From contig JAQTRC010000029.1 in assembly GCA_028712665.1 (NCBI GenBank), positions 1-36,265 on the forward strand: a stretch of DNA of 36,265 nucleotides, in the 5' to 3' direction. A program made the position numbers and the translations under genes. The notes beneath the pieces were generated by a model, which saw only the letters and a list, made by a program, of their open reading frames with translations, had not been told where the DNA came from and searched no databases. The stretch comes from Desulfuromonadaceae bacterium. Its GTDB lineage: Bacteria > Desulfobacterota > Desulfuromonadia > Geobacterales > Pseudopelobacteraceae. Each line of letters starts with the position of its first letter. The first letter of the stretch is position 1. This document shows, piece after piece, positions 15,141-25,463 of the stretch.

Positions 15141-15614
15141 TTAATAGTCCAGATACTGGGCAAGTATTTTACTCGTCTTCCTCAATCTTTTGCAGACCTC
15201 TCTGGCTATTCTCAGGTTCAAAGAACCCCACAGGAGCGGATTCAAGCGCATGAGATCCAAATAATCATGCTGTGACATCTGCAATAACGTAACATTAGTC
15301 TTCGCCACAGCGGACGCCGAACGTTTTGTCCCATCTATGAACGCTATTTCGCCAAGAAGATTACCTGGTAGAATGCCGGCGATAATTTTTTTTGTGCCGT
15401 CTTCCTCACGCATGACATCTATTGCCCCATGACAAACGACATAGAGAAAATCGCCTGTATCGCCCTGCTCGCAGATAACTTCATCAGAGTCGGCTTCACA
15501 AAGGATCATGTGTGAGGCAATTTCTCCAATTTCATCGAGGTTCAGCCCTGAACAGACGGGCGCATTCTTTAACAGTTCCAGCTTCTCTGCGACAGTTGCA
15601 TGGTTTGTTCTCAT
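15141..15614 (-). CDS. Stand-alone cyclic-nucleotide-binding protein
   Basis: A 157-residue protein that is essentially one Crp-type cyclic-nucleotide-binding domain. The sequence runs from FSGL-type helix (CSGLNLDEIGEIAS) through EVICEQGDTGDFLYVVCHGAIDV to the phosphate-binding cassette GEIAFIDGTKRSASA (E89, R98, S99). A short helical tail (LRIAREVCKRLRKTSKIL) follows. It lacks the DNA-binding wing of Crp, so it must act through a partner. GGGAGG is four bases from the ATG. It lies 98 bases downstream of a PilZ gene on the same strand, which suggests an operon that senses two second messengers. Confidence 0.85.
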   Translation of the reverse strand: MRTNHATVAEKLELLKNAPVCSGLNLDEIGEIASHMILCEADSDEVICEQGDTGDFLYVVCHGAIDVMREEDGTKKIIAGILPGNLLGEIAFIDGTKRSASAVAKTNVTLLQMSQHDYLDLMRLNPLLWGSLNLRIAREVCKRLRKTSKILAQYLDY

Positions 15615-15712
15615 CCAGCCTCCCTTATTAGTCCAAACTCAAGAACCCTCTGCTCAGCGAATATCCCGGCGACAGACCGCTATCTTTATCGACCGGCGCC
15701 AGGAGCTGGCGA

Positions 15713-16000
15713 CTACGCCGGAGGCTCACACAACTCAAGTGCGAGCCGATAGACGCTTTCATCCAGCTCTTCGCAATGGATGACCGTCCAGCGTGTGCAG
15801 ATTTTTTTCGTCTCTTGCCAGTAGATGAAAGATTTTTTTGGGAAGCGATAAAAACCTACGAGGACGACAGCCATACCTTTGCGGCTTTCATTTAGCACCA
15901 AAGCCGGCAAATCCACTTTGACGCCAAAGTCGTCGTAGTAAAAAAGTTGAATCGCTTTCGATTCATCGGTCTGATAACGTATGTTGCGACGTTTTTCCAT
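15713..16000 (-). CDS. Minimal PilZ-domain protein
   Basis: A 95-residue protein. It shows the two c-di-GMP-binding elements of PilZ: RxxxR as RRNIR (R4, R8) and NxSxxG as NESRKG (N37, S39, G42), in the right order and spacing, followed by strands that fit the PilZ barrel (AVVLVGF, CTRWTVIHCEEL, YRLALEL). No other domain is attached, so it would act as a c-di-GMP-controlled adaptor. The Shine-Dalgarno (GGGAG) is rather far from the ATG. It precedes the CNB gene on the same strand by 98 bases. Confidence 0.75.
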   Translation of the reverse strand: MEKRRNIRYQTDESKAIQLFYYDDFGVKVDLPALVLNESRKGMAVVLVGFYRFPKKSFIYWQETKKICTRWTVIHCEELDESVYRLALELCEPPA

Positions 16001-16316
16001 GTTGAACCGGTTTCTCCCATTTCATTTTGCAATAAATTCCAGGCGATTATATCAGGGGAAAACAATTTTGCAAGCGCCGCCAATTGTCCTTTCAAAAATA
16101 ATTTAAAATCGCGGGATTGAACTGACCGCAAAGATTATCTGCTGGGCAAGGATTGTTGTATATTACTTGTTGGTATGTCGTCACCGTTGCGATATATTAA
16201 ACCGCAAAATATTGAAGCACAAACATGGCAGACGAAGACTTTCAGGTGCAACTTCAGGTCAAGATTTTCCGGTTTGAAATTTACGTTCGCTGTATCACGA
16301 TTAATCGAGGCAGGTT
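16001..16316. other. Intergenic region between divergent PilZ and zinc-ribbon genes
   Basis: This 316-base gap holds the second copy of the paired 10-base repeat (16194-16218). A 45-codon ORF from 16225 overlaps the next gene and looks like chance. No clear promoter pair was found; TTGCGA near 16187 is followed 17 bases later only by a poor TATTGA. Confidence 0.4.
16194..16218 (+). repeat. Paired ATATTGAAGC direct repeat, copy 2
   Basis: ATATTAAACC-GCAAA-ATATTGAAGC, matching the copy at 8186-8210 at 22 of 25 positions with identical spacing. It lies about 100 bases before the zinc-ribbon gene. Confidence 0.5.
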
Positions 16317-16688
16317 ATGTCAAAAGGGTATAAGGCGAACAGAGAACGACTGGAAGAAATAAGCGGTTTTGGCAAAGCCGTCGGCAAGAGAGCCGGATTC
16401 AAGTGCGAGTGGTGCGAAAGCAGGAATGACCTGCGGGTATGGGATTATAAACCTGATCTGCCGCCCTGTATGGAGACGCTCGCCCTCCTCTGTCAGCGTT
16501 GCAGGGATTGGGCCGATGGCTGTAAAGCCGAATCCAATGAGTTGCGGTCAATCCGCAACGCCCTCTGGAGCGATGTCCCTGCCATAGCGGAAGGCGCAGC
16601 CATGGTATTGGCGCAATGCAAGGAGCCGTGGGTAAGAGAAGCGATCGAAGAATCATTCATTGAAGACAGTTTGAAGAGCAAACTTTGA
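16317..16688 (+). CDS. PhnA-like zinc-ribbon protein
   Basis: A 123-residue protein. The N-terminal 65 residues hold a CxxC...CxxC zinc ribbon (C30, C33, C59, C62; FKCEWCESRNDLRVW and LALLCQRCRDW), the arrangement found at the start of PhnA/YjdM-type proteins; an extra cysteine is at 51. The C-terminal half (ELRSIRNALWSDVPAIAEGAAMVLA) is helical, and the typical PhnA C-terminal SH3-like domain is absent. The role is unknown. The gene ends six bases before the ATG chosen for hrpB, so the two are probably co-transcribed. GAGG lies eight bases before the ATG. Confidence 0.7.
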   Translation: MSKGYKANRERLEEISGFGKAVGKRAGFKCEWCESRNDLRVWDYKPDLPPCMETLALLCQRCRDWADGCKAESNELRSIRNALWSDVPAIAEGAAMVLAQCKEPWVREAIEESFIEDSLKSKL

Positions 16689-16693
16689 TCCTC

Positions 16694-19237
16694 ATGGGTT
16701 CAAAGAGTCAGAAATTGCCAATCGACGACATCCTCGCGATATTTCTTGAATCAATCCGCGCAAATTCCAATGTTATTCTGCATGCCCCTCCCGGCGCCGG
16801 CAAGACAACCTGCGTGCCATTGGCCATCCTTGATGATTTTCTTCCCGAATCAGGCCGTATAATAATGCTCGAACCGCGACGGTTGGCTGCTGTTTCCGCA
16901 GCTTGCTGGATGGCGCGCAGCCTGGGCGAAGAGGTGGGGCAAACGGTTGGCTACTCGATCCGCTTTGACAGCAAGGTATCCGGGGCAACCAGGATCGAGG
17001 TTGTCACGGAAGCGATCCTGACGCGCCGCATTCAGAATGATCCGTTGCTGGAAGGGGTGGCGATGGTAATCTTCGACGAGTTTCACGAACGGAGCATCCA
17101 TGCCGATCTGGGGCTGGCGCTCTGCCTGGATTTGCAGCGACAGGTGCGGAACGACCTGCGCATCCTGGTCATGTCGGCCACGCTGGAGACAGAACAACTT
17201 TCAAGGTTAATGGGGGCCGCCCCGGTTATCAGTTCCGTCGGACGCTCATATCCGGTTGAGGAACTCTATCTGGAGGATCGTCCCCACGGAGGATTGACTG
17301 CACGCGTAGTGGCCGCCACATTGCGGGCGTTGGCAGAAACGGAAGGCGATCTGTTGCTCTTTCTGCCAGGCGCAGGAGAGATCCGCTCTTGTTCGGCCCG
17401 TCTGGCAGAGGCAGGTTTGGCCGAGCGCGGGATCAGCATCCATATGCTCTACGGAGATCTCCCCTTCGAAGAGCAACAGGCTGCCATAATGCCGGGCAAA
17501 CGGCGCAAAGTGGTGCTGGCAACCAGCATTGCCGAAACCAGTCTGACCATCGAAGGGGTGCGGACTGTGATCGACTGCGGTCTGTCGCGCAGGATGCGGC
17601 ACGACCCGGCTAGCGGCATGAATCGCCTGATGACGGTACGCGAGTCTCGCTCCTCGGCCGAGCAGCGCAAGGGGAGGGCTGGACGTCTCGCACCCGGTGT
17701 CTGCTACCGCCTGTTCAGCCGACATACGTATTCTGCCATGACGGCCCAGACTCCGCCGGAAATCCTGGATAGCGACCTTTCGCCTCTGTTGTTGGAGCTG
17801 GCCGTCTGGGGTGTCGGCGACCCGGCAAGCTTACCCTGGCTCGATACGCCGCCTCCGGCTGCCCTGTCGGTGGCTGGAGAGCTTCTATTCGAGCTTGCGG
17901 CCCTGGATAACGCCGGCCGTGTTACCCCTCTTGGTTCGGCCATGGCCCGTCTCCCCCTGCATCCACGTCTGGCACGGATGCTGCTCAGGTCCAGGGAGAT
18001 TGGTTGCCTGGGGTTGGGATCTGATTTGGCTGCACTCCTCTCCGAGCGGGATATAATCCGGCGTGGACGCTCCGACATCAGTGGCGGCGGACATTCCTTA
18101 GGCGTATTTGAGCGTATCGAATTGCTGCGGGAGTGGCGTGTCACCGGTCGTAGCGGTGCGGCTGCGGATAACGCTGCTCTGAAGAACGTCGAGCGGGTTT
18201 CGCGCCAACTGCTCCGCCTGCTTGGGAGTGACGCCGGACAATATCCGGAGAGCGGGGTTTCAGAACGGATCAGCCGTCTGCTTTTAACCGCTTATCCGGA
18301 CCGGGTGGCCAGGCGGCGAGAGAATAAGGCGGGTTGTTATCTTCTGGCAAACGGACGAGCCGCCCGCTTGGCAACTACAGCAGATATTTTCGGCTCCGCT
18401 TATCTGGTGGCTGTTTCTGTTGACGCCGGTAATTTGTCCGAAGGGGTCATCCATTTGGCGGCGCCCTTAGCAGAGAATCTGCTTCAGGATGAGCTGAAAC
18501 ATCGAATTGAACAGAGGGAGAGTATCATCTGGGATGCTCGTGAAGGGAGGGTAATTGCAGTCAGGGAACAATGTCTAGGCGCCATATGCCTGGAATCAAG
18601 AGCATTCATGCCGGATCCGGCAGCGTTACTGCCGCTCGTTATTGATGCTGTCCGCTCCTCTGAACTTGGTCTCCTCAATCGTAACGAAGCCTTCCTGCAG
18701 ATTCAGGCCAGGGTGCTGCTGCTGCGGCGCTGGTTTCCAGATGATGGCTGGCCGGATCTGTCGGATGCGGCCTTGCTGGAAACCTTGGAAAGGTGGCTCT
18801 CTCCCGCCATCTCCGGTGTACGAACTGCCCAACAACTTGCGGCGGTCAATTGTGCCGCGCCCCTGCTTGCCCTGCTGGAGCATCGCCAGAAGCGGACTCT
18901 GGATGAACTGGCGCCAACACATCTGATCGTACCGAGCGGTTCCAGTATCAGACTCAATTATTGCGAAGGGGAACTGCCGGTGCTGGCCGTCAAACTGCAG
19001 GAGTTGTTCGGGCTGGCGGACACGCCGATGGTCGCCGGAGGAAGGGTTCCGGTGCTCCTGCACCTGCTCTCGCCCGCCGGGAGACCCTTACAGGTAACGA
19101 AGGAGCTGAAAGGGTTCTGGAATGGTTCCTACCAGCAGGTGAAAAAAGAGATGAAGGGTCGCTATCCAAAGCACCCATGGCCGGACGATCCCTGGAGCGC
19201 ATCTCCTACCGGAAGGGCAAAGCCGAAGGGGAGATGA
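16694..19237 (+). CDS. hrpB: ATP-dependent helicase HrpB
   Basis: An 847-residue DEAH-box superfamily 2 helicase. Walker A is APPGAGKTT (31-39), the Walker B variant is DEFH (128-131) and motif III is SAT (VMSATLE). The second RecA domain has TSIAETSLTI and the arginine-finger region QRKGRAGRLAPGVCYRLF. HA2/OB-like sections and the HrpB-specific C-terminal domain follow, ending with the RYPKHPWPDDPW motif common to the family. Length is normal. Its cellular role is poorly known; RNA helicase activity is assumed. The ATG at 16694 is preferred over an in-frame TTG at 16685, though both have weak ribosome binding sites. Confidence 0.95.
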   Translation: MGSKSQKLPIDDILAIFLESIRANSNVILHAPPGAGKTTCVPLAILDDFLPESGRIIMLEPRRLAAVSAACWMARSLGEEVGQTVGYSIRFDSKVSGATRIEVVTEAILTRRIQNDPLLEGVAMVIFDEFHERSIHADLGLALCLDLQRQVRNDLRILVMSATLETEQLSRLMGAAPVISSVGRSYPVEELYLEDRPHGGLTARVVAATLRALAETEGDLLLFLPGAGEIRSCSARLAEAGLAERGISIHMLYGDLPFEEQQAAIMPGKRRKVVLATSIAETSLTIEGVRTVIDCGLSRRMRHDPASGMNRLMTVRESRSSAEQRKGRAGRLAPGVCYRLFSRHTYSAMTAQTPPEILDSDLSPLLLELAVWGVGDPASLPWLDTPPPAALSVAGELLFELAALDNAGRVTPLGSAMARLPLHPRLARMLLRSREIGCLGLGSDLAALLSERDIIRRGRSDISGGGHSLGVFERIELLREWRVTGRSGAAADNAALKNVERVSRQLLRLLGSDAGQYPESGVSERISRLLLTAYPDRVARRRENKAGCYLLANGRAARLATTADIFGSAYLVAVSVDAGNLSEGVIHLAAPLAENLLQDELKHRIEQRESIIWDAREGRVIAVREQCLGAICLESRAFMPDPAALLPLVIDAVRSSELGLLNRNEAFLQIQARVLLLRRWFPDDGWPDLSDAALLETLERWLSPAISGVRTAQQLAAVNCAAPLLALLEHRQKRTLDELAPTHLIVPSGSSIRLNYCEGELPVLAVKLQELFGLADTPMVAGGRVPVLLHLLSPAGRPLQVTKELKGFWNGSYQQVKKEMKGRYPKHPWPDDPWSASPTGRAKPKGR

Positions 19238-19375
19238 TTCGTGAAGATTGCGTCAGTTATAACTCGGAACATACCGTTAGGACTTGCGAATATATGAAAG
19301 CGATTAATACAATTGGTTTAACAAATATGTCTACCTGAACATCGTCAGCCTCCTGTAAATATTCCACTAAACCGA

Positions 19376-19403
19376 TTGACTGTGACTAATAATGGGTGAT
19401 ACT
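19376..19403 (+). promoter_or_regulatory. Possible promoter of the two-repeat exported protein gene
   Basis: TTGACT (19376-19381) with a 16-base spacer to GATACT (19398-19403), preceded by a TGGG element. It leaves a leader of about 60 bases before the ATG at 19471. Confidence 0.35.
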
Positions 19404-19470
19404 GTTACTGCAAGAAGAGGGTAAATTCATCCCTGCGAGGCTATTTGGGTGCCATGAAAGGAGATTTGCG

Positions 19471-20226
19471 ATGCGTTCATTTATGAAGCTGTTCACAGGT
19501 ATGCTGTTGGCAATGCTCATGATGCTGGTTGTGCAGACCGTTTTTGCAAAGGGACCTGCAGAGCTGTCTCTCTCTGTCGACAAGACGTCAGTCGGGCCCG
19601 GAGAGAGTGTCACAGTCGTATTCTCAGTAAATCCTCCCCTTCCAAGCAATGCTTGGATCGGCATCATCCCTTCCCATCTGCCCCACGGCAGCGAGTCGAC
19701 CAATGACCAGAATGACCTGGCCTATCAATATTTGCAGGGGCGTACCATGGGGAGTATGACCTTTACTGCGCCGACAAAGCCTGGAACCTATGATTTACGC
19801 TTTAACAATACCGATGACAACGGGGTTGAGCTGGCTTTCGTTTCATTTGCCGTTAGGGGGGAGCGCGGTCCAACGCAGAGCTTTGAAGATAGAAAAACTG
19901 CTCCTCTGGTTGTTTCAGGTTCCAAAGGTGAAGCAACCTTAAGTCTTGAGAAACGTGAGTTCAGTCAGGGAGAAAAGATCCGGCTCTTTTTCACTGCTCC
20001 TGCCCACTATGCAGAAAATGCCTGGATCGGGATCATCCCAGCCCATATATCACATGGCAGCGAGGCCGTTAACGATCAGCACGATATCACATATCAGTAC
20101 ATTCAGAAGAGGAGCAGCGGCGAAATGACATTCACGGCTCCTCAGCCCGGTCGCTGGGATTTCCGTCTTAACGATACCGACAACAACGGACGCGAGATCA
20201 CCTATGTAACCTTTACAGTTAATTGA
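19471..20226 (+). CDS. Exported protein with two near-identical repeats
   Basis: A 251-residue protein; the ATG at 19471 follows AAAGGAG and begins a signal peptide (residues 1-26, ending VFA). The mature protein is two copies of one domain, about 31-128 and 154-250, joined by a charged linker. Each copy runs from LSL...K-x-x-F/V-x-x-GE, an Ig-like strand start, through NAWIGIIP-x-H-HGSE-x-NDQ-D-YQY to MTFTAP-PG-D-R-N-TD-NG and ends in a VxFxV strand. The copies are roughly 60% identical by eye. Conserved Asp, Asn, His and Trp suggest binding of a ligand or calcium. The domain was not identified; it is not a known enzyme. Confidence 0.75.
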   Translation: MRSFMKLFTGMLLAMLMMLVVQTVFAKGPAELSLSVDKTSVGPGESVTVVFSVNPPLPSNAWIGIIPSHLPHGSESTNDQNDLAYQYLQGRTMGSMTFTAPTKPGTYDLRFNNTDDNGVELAFVSFAVRGERGPTQSFEDRKTAPLVVSGSKGEATLSLEKREFSQGEKIRLFFTAPAHYAENAWIGIIPAHISHGSEAVNDQHDITYQYIQKRSSGEMTFTAPQPGRWDFRLNDTDNNGREITYVTFTVN

Positions 20227-20243
20227 CTCGACGTTAGCTGATG

Positions 20244-20282
20244 CAACAACTCCCCCTCCAGACAAGGGAGAGGGAGTTGTTG
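20244..20282. terminator. Long hairpin between convergent genes
   Basis: CAACAACTCCCCCTC (20244-20258) pairs with GAGAGGGAGTTGTTG (20268-20282) with one mismatch and a nine-base loop. It lies between the plus-strand repeat protein and minus-strand pgi. There is no real T run, so it probably works as a bidirectional barrier. Confidence 0.6.
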
Positions 20283-20315
20283 TGCGCCTTTGGTTTGATT
20301 TATGGAAACATGGTA

Positions 20316-21908
20316 TTATGATGCAACGCTGATAAACCTGATGTCTGCTGGATTTCCTTGGCCTGAATACGATATCCCTCGGTCAGGGTTGGCTGCCAAG
20401 TGCCTGAGTATGGCAAAGACAGCCTCGACATCGTCCGGCTTGCCAAGCTCCGCCGCGATTTCTGCAGCGGTCATCTCTCGCTTCTCTTTGCCTAATAATC
20501 CAACGACCGCTTTTTGCAGGGCAATCACCGCTCCGGCCGCCTTTTTCCCCGCCTCGACACCAGGTTGATGATAGGCATTGATATTTACCAGGCTGGCGTA
20601 AAGGCCGACCGTCCGCTCGAACAGGGCTATCAATGCGCCGATTGTCCGTGCATCAACCCTGTCCACCGTAATGGTCATCGATTCGCGTCCATTCTCATAG
20701 AGCGCGGTACGGGTTCCCTGAAAGAAACCGAACAGGAAATCACCGCTTGTAATTCCCTCCTCAACCTCCATTGAGGTCTCTTCCCGATCTTTCAGTACTT
20801 CGATAAAGGTCATGAAAAAATTGGCCACCCCTTCGCGCAGTTGCTGCAGATAGGCGTGCTGGTCTGTTGATCCCTTGTTTCCATAGACCGTCAACCCTTG
20901 GAAAACCTGTTTACCGTCGAGATCCAGCTCTTTGCCGATCGACTCCATGATCAGTTGCTGCAGGTAGCGGGAGAAGAGGAGCAGACGGTCCTTATAGGGG
21001 AGCATGACCATATCCTTCTCGCCGTGGCCATTCGTGGCATAATGCCACATCAGCGCCATCAGAGCCGCAGGATTATGCATGGTGTCCGGCTTCCGGGTGA
21101 TCTCATCGCAGATTTTCGCTCCGTCCAGCAAAGCCGTGATATCGATACCCTGCAACGCGGCAGGGAGCAGTCCAACCGCCGAAGTGACGGAGGTTCGACC
21201 GCCGACCCAGTCCCACATAGGAAAGCGGGCTATCCATCCTTCGCCTTTCGCCAATCTGTCAAGCTCGCTGTTGTCGCCTGTCACCGCCACGGCATGCCGG
21301 GCGAAATCCAGTCCGGCCCGCAGATAGGCGGACCTGGTTTCCAGCATGCCGTTGCGGGTCTCCTTGGTGGAACCGCTCTTGGATATGACGATCACAAGTG
21401 TCCGGGCCAGATCTTTGCCAACGGTTGACAATACTCGATCAATGCCGTCCGGATCGGTGTTGTCCAGGAAAAACGGAGCCATCCGGTCGTGCTTCGATGC
21501 GAGGGCGTCGGCCACGAATTGCGGTCCCAGAGCGGAGCCTCCGATACCAATTACCAGCAGCTTCGTGAATGAATCTCCGTTCGCCGCCGCTATCCTGCCC
21601 GAGTGAATGTCGCCGGCAAATGCCGTTACCTGTGCAACAGCAGCCTCGACTTCGCATTTCATCTCTGCAGTTGGCGCCATGGCGGCGTTTCTCAACCAGT
21701 AGTGACCGACCATGCGACCTTCGTCAGGGTTTGAAATGGCTCCTTTTTCCAGCGCCATCATCTCTTTGAAAGCCTTATTTATAGCTGATCGCATCTCTTC
21801 AAAAAAGGTATCACTGAATTTCATCCGGCTGATATCAAGCGAAAGGCCGATTTCCTCCGAACTGCACAGATATTGAGAATAACGTTTCCAGAGAGATTGT
21901 CCGCTCAT
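20316..21908 (-). CDS. pgi: Glucose-6-phosphate isomerase
   Basis: A 530-residue enzyme interconverting glucose-6-phosphate and fructose-6-phosphate. The SIS-fold sugar-phosphate motifs are present: [57 protein letters not shown] with the catalytic glutamate, and [18 protein letters not shown] with the late active-site lysine. Length is normal. AGAGG precedes the ATG. It lies downstream of eno on the same strand, but a clear eno terminator separates them, so it probably has its own promoter, which I could not place. In this setting it serves gluconeogenesis and glycogen metabolism; the amylase gene is in the same window. Confidence 0.97.
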   Translation of the reverse strand: MSGQSLWKRYSQYLCSSEEIGLSLDISRMKFSDTFFEEMRSAINKAFKEMMALEKGAISNPDEGRMVGHYWLRNAAMAPTAEMKCEVEAAVAQVTAFAGDIHSGRIAAANGDSFTKLLVIGIGGSALGPQFVADALASKHDRMAPFFLDNTDPDGIDRVLSTVGKDLARTLVIVISKSGSTKETRNGMLETRSAYLRAGLDFARHAVAVTGDNSELDRLAKGEGWIARFPMWDWVGGRTSVTSAVGLLPAALQGIDITALLDGAKICDEITRKPDTMHNPAALMALMWHYATNGHGEKDMVMLPYKDRLLLFSRYLQQLIMESIGKELDLDGKQVFQGLTVYGNKGSTDQHAYLQQLREGVANFFMTFIEVLKDREETSMEVEEGITSGDFLFGFFQGTRTALYENGRESMTITVDRVDARTIGALIALFERTVGLYASLVNINAYHQPGVEAGKKAAGAVIALQKAVVGLLGKEKREMTAAEIAAELGKPDDVEAVFAILRHLAANPDRGISYSGQGNPADIRFISVAS

Positions 21909-21989
21909 CGAGAGGCCTCTTTATCGAAACAGATTGTAATGCATGCCGTCTTAACGGAAGAATTGATTCTCATGGCGCAGCCTCCCTCT

Positions 21990-22019
21990 AAAATTAAAAG
22001 GCGCAGTTGCCTGCGCCTT
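21990..22019 (-). terminator. Intrinsic terminator of eno
   Basis: On the minus strand AAGGCGCAG pairs with CTGCGCCTT over a four-base loop, followed by TTTTAATTTT. It begins 14 bases after the eno stop. Confidence 0.9.
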
Positions 22020-22032
22020 CATGAAGTCGGCT

Positions 22033-23475
<1,443 letters not shown>

Positions 23476-23550
23476 TCAATTAAATGATAAAAGTGGTATG
23501 ACAAAAAATGGCACTTTGTAACGCTTGACTCTGTTTATAAAAGGTTGGAT

Positions 23551-24768
23551 ATGCCGATAGAATCTCTCGATAAATTAACAATCGACAAGTCACGACAGCT
23601 CCCCCAAAGAGATGCCAGGCTCCCACAGAAGCGAAAAATATTTATCGCTGTTATAGTCATTCTCCTTTTTTCGGTAGCCGTCCTCTTCTTCCGCAGTCGT
23701 TCCGTCGTAATTGAGACGACCGGAGTGAGTCTGTTTTTCCCTACGCAATCGTTCACTGTTCTGAATTCAAGCGGTTATGTAGTGGCGCAGCGTAAGGCGG
23801 CGGTTGCATCAAAAATAACCGGCAGATTGGAATGGATAGGAGTCGAAGAGGGTAGCAAGGTCACCGGCGGGCAGATTATCGCCCGGCTTGAGAACAAGGA
23901 TCTTGAAGCCTTTGTTCGCCAGGCCGAGGCCGCTCTTCAGAACTCCAAAGCAACTCTTGATCAGATCAGGACGGAACTGGTCGATGCCGAACAGAATTTC
24001 CGCCGACAGAATGATCTGCTTAAACAGGGGATCGTATCCCGGGCCGAATATGACGTTGCCGAAGCCAGGTACAAGCGCGCCGCCGCTGCAACTGCAGGCG
24101 CGGAGGCCGGAATCCGTAGCGCGTCAGCTTCACTGCAGGGCGCAAAAGTCAACCTTGATTACAGTCTGATCCGGGCTCCCTTTGATGCGGTCGTGCTTAC
24201 GAAAAATGCTGATGTAGGCGATATCATCACACCTTTGGGGGCTGCGGCCAATGCCAAGGCGTCGGTATTCACCATTGCCGATCTTGGCTCGCTGCAGGTT
24301 GAGGCGGATGTGTCGGAATCGAATCTGTTTCAGGTAAAGGAGGGGCAGCCGTGTGAGATCACCCTGGACGCCCTGCCTGGCAGCCGCTTTCGGGCGGCTG
24401 TGCATACCATCGTACCGACGGCTGACAGAAGCAAAGCTTCGGTTATGGTCAAAGTCCGTTTTCTGCAGCGCGACGAACGGATTTTCCCGGAGATGAGCGC
24501 CAGGGTGGCTTTTCTGCAGCGGGAGGCGTTACCGAAGGATGAAAATGCGCGCATCGTGGTTAATCCGGCTGCCATTGTGACCCATGGAGGGCGCGAAGGG
24601 GTTTACATGGTAAAAGGTGACCGGGTCGTATTCACCCCGATCACCCGTGGAGCGAAACTGGGGGATCTGGTTGAGGTCGGCGGCGTTAACTCCGGCGACA
24701 AGCTGGCACTCAAACCTTTGGACAAACTTAAAGACGGCTCCAAGATATCGCTCCCGGAGAAAAAGTGA
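23551..24768 (+). CDS. Efflux periplasmic adaptor (MacA/HlyD type)
   Basis: A 405-residue membrane-fusion protein. One N-terminal membrane anchor (IAVIVILLFSVAVLFF) is followed by the split lipoyl domain (GYVVAQRKAAVASKITGRL and LIRAPFDAVVLTKNADVGDI), with an alpha-helical hairpin between (EAALQNSKATLDQIRTEL...RRQNDLL), then beta-barrel and C-terminal domains (GGREGVYMVKGDRVVFTPI). It links the inner-membrane transporter to an outer-membrane duct. The ATG at 23551 is chosen over an upstream TTG because AAGG precedes it. Its stop overlaps the next start by one base, so it belongs with the ABC genes. A TolC-like gene is absent here. Confidence 0.9.
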   Translation: MPIESLDKLTIDKSRQLPQRDARLPQKRKIFIAVIVILLFSVAVLFFRSRSVVIETTGVSLFFPTQSFTVLNSSGYVVAQRKAAVASKITGRLEWIGVEEGSKVTGGQIIARLENKDLEAFVRQAEAALQNSKATLDQIRTELVDAEQNFRRQNDLLKQGIVSRAEYDVAEARYKRAAAATAGAEAGIRSASASLQGAKVNLDYSLIRAPFDAVVLTKNADVGDIITPLGAAANAKASVFTIADLGSLQVEADVSESNLFQVKEGQPCEITLDALPGSRFRAAVHTIVPTADRSKASVMVKVRFLQRDERIFPEMSARVAFLQREALPKDENARIVVNPAAIVTHGGREGVYMVKGDRVVFTPITRGAKLGDLVEVGGVNSGDKLALKPLDKLKDGSKISLPEKK

Positions 24769-25463
24769 TGCCCCGGGAGCAGGAGATAATTGTCTCAATC
24801 AAAGCGGTAACAAAGTCCTATCACCGGGGCAATCAGCCGGTGCCGGTGCTTGAGGAGATTTCATTCGATATAGCCAGGGGTGAGTTTCTGGCATTAATGG
24901 GACCATCCGGTTCCGGTAAATCAACATTACTGAATCTGATTGCCGGGATTGACTCGGTTGACAGCGGTTCGATCGTTGTGGACGGGGTGGATATTGCAAC
25001 TCTTGGCGAAGCGGAGCTGGCCGGTTGGAGAGCTTCGCACGTCGGTTTCATCTTTCAGTTCTACAACCTGATCCCTGTTCTGACAGCATATGAGAACATT
25101 GAACTTCCTCTCCTCCTGACACCGCTTTCACGCCGCGAGCGGCGTCAGCATGTCGAGACAGCTCTCTCCGTTGTCAGTCTGTCGGATCGGACGGAACATT
25201 ATCCTTCCCAACTTTCAGGAGGTCAGCAGCAGCGGGTGGCCATCGCACGCGCCATAGTGACCGACCCCACCATTTTAGTCGCCGACGAACCGACCGGAGA
25301 TCTCGACCGGGTTTCTGCCGGGGAGATATTAAGCCTGATGGCGCGCCTGAACGCCGAGTTCGGAAAGACCATCATCATGGTAACCCACGATCCGAGAGCC
25401 GCTGAAAAGGCTCATATTATCAGGCATCTTGAAAAGGGTCTGTTCAGCGATGTTTCTACTTAA
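24768..25463 (+). CDS. ABC transporter ATP-binding protein (MacB/LolD type)
   Basis: A 231-residue nucleotide-binding subunit. Walker [11 protein letters not shown]-loop [10 protein letters not shown], signature [14 protein letters not shown], Walker [13 protein letters not shown], and the H-loop MVTHDP are all present. The GxLDRVS region and length are as in the MacB/LolD/FtsE class. The ATG overlaps the adaptor stop (TGATG), giving translational coupling; an in-frame GTG three bases earlier is less likely. It pairs with the permease that starts 14 bases before its end. Confidence 0.96.
   Translation: MPREQEIIVSIKAVTKSYHRGNQPVPVLEEISFDIARGEFLALMGPSGSGKSTLLNLIAGIDSVDSGSIVVDGVDIATLGEAELAGWRASHVGFIFQFYNLIPVLTAYENIELPLLLTPLSRRERRQHVETALSVVSLSDRTEHYPSQLSGGQQQRVAIARAIVTDPTILVADEPTGDLDRVSAGEILSLMARLNAEFGKTIIMVTHDPRAAEKAHIIRHLEKGLFSDVST

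Noticed and set aside
16225-16363. 45-codon ORF starting MADEDFQVQLQ before the zinc-ribbon gene
   Set aside because: It overlaps the next gene in another frame, has no ribosome binding site and no recognisable similarity.
20898-21428. Plus-strand ORF inside pgi
   Set aside because: Antisense shadow of a well-conserved enzyme. The same applies to long antisense ORFs in eno (22225-22788), ribBA (29225-29842) and ribD (31073-31711).
23509-23524. Sigma-54-like promoter upstream of the efflux adaptor
   Set aside because: TGGCAC is present, but the GG-to-GC distance is 11 bases instead of 10 and the -12 lacks TTGC.
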